This document shows, in pieces, positions 6,193 to 8,539 of a DNA stretch of 8,539 nucleotides. How positions within the stretch are numbered: the first letter of the stretch is position 1; each line of letters opens with the position of its first letter. Under the pieces are notes generated by a model. That model was not told the DNA's origin. It did no database searches and saw only the letters and a list, made by a program, of their open reading frames with translations. A program made the translations under genes and the position numbers. This DNA comes from an uncultured bacterium (GTDB taxonomy: Bacteria; Cyanobacteriota; Vampirovibrionia; Gastranaerophilales; Gastranaerophilaceae): assembly GCA_945910925.1 (NCBI GenBank), contig CAMDZX010000079.1, forward strand, positions 1-8,539, read 5' to 3'.

Positions 6193-7545
6193 ATGGACCA
6201 GAGTATTTTAGTTAATATTTTTGTAGTTGCAATTTTAATATTTGCAAATGCATTTTTTGTAGCTTCGGAGTTTGCCCTTGTAAAAGTTAGAAAAACCAAA
6301 TTGGAGCAGTTAGCCAATGAAGGTAATACTACTGCAAAAGTGGCACTTGATACCGTAGAAAATATGAATGATATGCTTGCAGCAATTCAATTGGGGATTA
6401 CAATTGCAAGTATCGCACTTGGTTGGGTTGGTGAGGCTACGGTTGTTCAGATAATTGAAAAAATAGTGGTACTCTTCCCTTCAATAGAATTGTCTGTAAC
6501 TTCACATGCAATAGCCGTTCCTATATCATTTGCTTTAGTAACGTTTATGCATGTATTGTTGGGCGAACAATTACCTAAATGTATGTCAATACAGTATCCT
6601 GAAAAATTTGCACTTTTTTGTGCAAGACCTATCAAGTTTTTTGAAGTTTTATTCAAGCCTTTTGTTTGGGTTTTGGCGACGTGCAACAGTAAATTATTGA
6701 AGATGTGTTGCATTGAAACTCCTCAATCTCCGTTGGTTCATTCTACCGAAGAACTTGATATGATTGTTGATGCAAGCTATAACGAAGGTGTTTTGAACCA
6801 AACAGAGGCTGAGATGTTACATAATATGTTTAAATTCTCAGATTTAACCGCAAAACAAATTATGATTCCACGTACCGATATGATGTGTATTGATAAGGAT
6901 GATATTACATACGAAGAATTAAATAAAATTACACTTGAAAATCAGTACACAAGATATCCTGTTTATGAAGAAAATATCGATAAGATTTTAGGATTTATTC
7001 ACGTAAAAGATTTGTATGCGTCCAAACTTAAAAACGAAGAATTTGATATCGACAGATTGATACGTCCTTTGATGCTGATTCCTGAAACAATGACTCTGGA
7101 TAATCTTATGAAAGAGTTCAAAAAGCGTCACGGACAAATGGCTATTGTTGTTGATGAATTTGGCGGGACATCGGGACTGATTACGCTTGAAGACGTATTG
7201 GAAGAAATTATCGGCGAAGTGCAAGACGAGTTTGATACGGATGAAGAAGTAGATATTAAAGAAGTTGGTGAAAATACTTATGTAGCCAATGCAATGATGA
7301 GATTGGATGAAATAGCTGATTTCTTTGATATAAAAGAGGAAGCTTTAGATGTCGAAGATATAGAAACTATCGGCGGACTTGTTGTTAAAATACTCGGACG
7401 TATTGCTCAAGTTGGTGATGTTGTAGAAATTCCTGAACAGGGTTTGAAGTTCTCTGTTCAAAAGGTAGACGGAGCAAGAGTTACGCGTCTGGTTATTACT
7501 AAATCCTCGGTTAAAGCTGATTCCTCAACCGAAGAAGTTCGTTAA
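6193..7545 (+). CDS. CNNM/CorC family transporter (DUF21, CBS pair, CorC_HlyC domain), 'hemolysin-like' protein
   Basis: A 450-residue inner-membrane protein of the family that includes bacterial CorB/CorC and MpfA, linked to Mg2+ (and possibly Co2+) export or tolerance. Residues 1-190 form the DUF21 membrane domain. It has a hydrophobic N-terminal helix ending in FFVASEFALVKVRKTKLEQL, the LGITIASIALGWVGE segment (67-81), a further helix, and the GEQLPK signature (124-129). Two CBS motifs follow at about 205-335, with IMIPRTDM, YTRYPVYEENIDKILGFIHVKDL and MAIVVDEFGGTSGLITLEDV; in this family they bind nucleotide and gate transport. The motif LEEIIGEVQDEFD (346-358) links to the C-terminal CorC_HlyC domain (about 360-437), which has LDEIADFFDI and the usual ETIGGLVVKILGRIAQVGD turn. 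The length is normal and nothing is missing. The name 'hemolysin' seen in databases is historical and not supported by these features. The gene has its own promoter and is followed by a hairpin, so it is probably monocistronic. Confidence 0.93.
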   Translation: MDQSILVNIFVVAILIFANAFFVASEFALVKVRKTKLEQLANEGNTTAKVALDTVENMNDMLAAIQLGITIASIALGWVGEATVVQIIEKIVVLFPSIELSVTSHAIAVPISFALVTFMHVLLGEQLPKCMSIQYPEKFALFCARPIKFFEVLFKPFVWVLATCNSKLLKMCCIETPQSPLVHSTEELDMIVDASYNEGVLNQTEAEMLHNMFKFSDLTAKQIMIPRTDMMCIDKDDITYEELNKITLENQYTRYPVYEENIDKILGFIHVKDLYASKLKNEEFDIDRLIRPLMLIPETMTLDNLMKEFKKRHGQMAIVVDEFGGTSGLITLEDVLEEIIGEVQDEFDTDEEVDIKEVGENTYVANAMMRLDEIADFFDIKEEALDVEDIETIGGLVVKILGRIAQVGDVVEIPEQGLKFSVQKVDGARVTRLVITKSSVKADSSTEEVR

Positions 7546-7552
7546 ATAGTGT

Positions 7553-7582
7553 AAATTTGCTGTAATAAAATAGCAAATTTTT
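7553..7582 (+). terminator. AT-rich intrinsic terminator-like hairpin after the CNNM/CorC gene
   Basis: A perfect 9-bp inverted repeat, AAATTTGCT (7553-7561) and AGCAAATTT (7572-7580), encloses a 10-base loop and runs into a TTTTT tract ending at 7582. It starts 8 bases after the TAA stop. Only two of the nine pairs are G-C, so the stem is weak and termination may be partial, allowing some read-through into the next gene. Confidence 0.55.
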
Positions 7583-7608
7583 ATGTGTTGTTACATTATT
7601 TACATGCG

Positions 7609-8490
7609 ATGGTTAATGTATCAGAAACAAAACGTAATGAGTATTTAGCAACCGGCACAGGGCTTGCTGTCGGCATGTTGCCTATGGCTGTTCAGCTTAA
7701 GGGTGAATTAACACCTGTCAAGTCTAAGGATATTCCGTCATTAAAGAGGTTTATGAATATTATATCGCCTCCTGTTGATACTTTCGAAAACACAATGACA
7801 GTTGCAGAAAAGATTTTACAGGAAGAAGGTTTAGCAAATAAAGGAGTTGGTATATTTGTAGCCAATAATACTCCTGAGAGTGTTGCAGGATTAGATGATT
7901 TATTCAAAGATATGAAACCGAAAAAGCTTGTTGAAGCAACAAAAAATATTCTCAGAAACGGTTGTAATGCTTGTTATTGTAATGATATAAAAAAAGCAAT
8001 AATCAGTAATGAAGGCGGACACTCTCTTATATTTCATGAATTGGGACACGCAAAACACTTTAATAGTAAAAATATTTTAATGAAAGGTCTTGTACATTCC
8101 AGAGCAATTACTCAATGCGGGGTGTCTCTCTTTGCACCGATAGCTCTTGGAATTGCAATGTTCCACAATACTGATAAAACAAAGCCTAAAAAAGATAAAA
8201 GTATAAAAGATAAAACGCTTGATTTTATATCAAATCATGCCGGAAAACTTACATTAGCAACCTATGCTCCGCTTTTATTGGAAGAAGGTCTGGCTTCCGT
8301 TGATGGGATAAAAATGGCAAAAAAACATTTAAAACCGGAACAGATATCAAAACTAAAAGGTCAGTATGCAAAAGCGTGGGGAACATATGCACTTGTAGCC
8401 ATAGGAATATCAGGTGCGGTTGGTCTTGCATCAATCGTTAAAAATTCTATTTTAAATAAAAAACAGCCAACAGAAACAAAACAGGCTTAA
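7609..8490 (+). CDS. Unrecognised membrane-associated protein with HELGH zincin motif
   Basis: A 293-residue protein that I cannot place in a named family. Residues 143-147 read H-E-L-G-H in SLIFHELGHAKHFNS, the classic zinc site and catalytic Glu of zincin metallopeptidases, with hydrophobic residues before it as expected for an active-site helix. A possible third ligand is E225 or E226 in LLLEEGLASVDG, about 80 residues later, a gluzincin-like spacing. A cysteine cluster, C119-x2-C122-x-C124, lies just upstream. Hydrophobic stretches at about 12-29, 171-185 and 258-277 suggest membrane association; there is no standard signal peptide. A lysine-rich loop (189-202) separates the second hydrophobic stretch from the EEGLAS region, and the C-terminal tail is polar (KKQPTETKQA). 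I start at ATG 7609; a GTG at 7585 in the same frame would add eight residues. No ribosome site is visible for either. Peptidase activity is inferred from motifs only. Confidence 0.7.
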   Translation: MVNVSETKRNEYLATGTGLAVGMLPMAVQLKGELTPVKSKDIPSLKRFMNIISPPVDTFENTMTVAEKILQEEGLANKGVGIFVANNTPESVAGLDDLFKDMKPKKLVEATKNILRNGCNACYCNDIKKAIISNEGGHSLIFHELGHAKHFNSKNILMKGLVHSRAITQCGVSLFAPIALGIAMFHNTDKTKPKKDKSIKDKTLDFISNHAGKLTLATYAPLLLEEGLASVDGIKMAKKHLKPEQISKLKGQYAKAWGTYALVAIGISGAVGLASIVKNSILNKKQPTETKQA

Positions 8491-8539
8491 TTGTTAGTTG
8501 TCGCATCTGCTTGGTTTTGTTGCGTTTCAGATTTTATTT
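8487..8539 (-). CDS. Possible C-terminal end of a convergent gene (cut by window edge)
   Basis: One minus-strand frame is open from the right edge to a TAA at 8487-8489 and reads IKSETQQNQADATTNN. This polar, Q/N/T-rich stretch looks like a disordered C-terminal tail. The other two minus-strand frames contain stops here. Its stop overlaps the stop of the HELGH gene in a TTAA palindrome, exactly as the two certain convergent genes meet at 1347-1350. Only about 16 residues are visible, so function cannot be judged, and a short open frame could also arise by chance. Confidence 0.35.
   Translation of the reverse strand, partial: IKSETQQNQADATTNN

Noticed and set aside
6447..6713. Minus-strand open frame of 88 codons inside the CNNM/CorC gene
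   Set aside because: It is antisense to the conserved DUF21 membrane domain, with no recognisable protein features; a shadow frame.
7585..7608. GTG start for the HELGH protein
   Set aside because: It lies almost against the terminator-like hairpin's T-tract and adds only eight residues. The ATG at 7609 is preferred, though without a ribosome site the choice is not firm.
1..8539. Mobile element, phage, toxin-antitoxin, CRISPR or defence system
   Set aside because: I saw no transposase, integrase, long terminal repeats, spaced direct repeats or known defence genes. Nearly all the sequence is taken up by housekeeping and envelope genes.

Overview
The window is AT-rich, densely coded bacterial chromosome. 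TGA acts as a stop codon (rsmE ends in TGA), so the genetic code is the standard bacterial one. It looks like core and envelope genome rather than a mobile or defence island: I see no transposase, integrase, phage gene, CRISPR array, tRNA or rRNA. An AsmA-like inner-membrane protein, secreted proteins with signal peptides, an exported M16 peptidase and a CNNM/CorC transporter together suggest a diderm. The AT-richness, the WG-repeat secreted protein and the style of the last gene resemble gut Melainabacteria (Candidatus Gastranaerophilales, non-photosynthetic relatives of Cyanobacteria). That placement is an impression and was not tested.

Layout. (1) 1-426, minus strand: N-terminal part of an AsmA/TamB-like membrane-anchored protein that runs off the left edge. 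(2) 427-471: a very short divergent promoter region with no Shine-Dalgarno (SD) site on either side, so both flanking mRNAs may be leaderless. (3) 472-1350, plus: a secreted WG-type repeat protein with an exact 34-residue period. (4) 1347-6010, minus: a three-gene operon read right to left, namely a double-domain M16 zinc peptidase, rsmE (16S rRNA U1498 methyltransferase) and a tRNA nucleotidyltransferase with an HD domain. The genes are 1 bp apart or overlapping. (5) 6011-6192: a second divergent intergenic region with good sigma70-type promoters on both strands (TTGATA-17-TATGAT and TTGATA-17-TAGAAT). (6) 6193-7545, plus: a CNNM/CBS/CorC transporter of the 'hemolysin-like' family, followed by an AT-rich hairpin with a T-tract. 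(7) 7609-8490, plus: an unrecognised membrane-associated protein with an HELGH zincin motif. (8) 8487-8539, minus: the probable last codons of a convergent gene.

How the genes fit together. The minus-strand operon joins an envelope-directed protease to two RNA-maturation enzymes, a housekeeping combination that is probably driven from the one promoter at 6042-6070. Both convergent gene ends in the window (1347-1350 and 8487-8490) use the same device: a TTAA palindrome in which the two opposing TAA stops overlap.

I did not find a convincing new multi-gene system. The best candidate for undescribed biology is the HELGH protein at 7609-8490; next are the C-terminal domain of the WG-repeat protein and the possible leaderless divergent pair.
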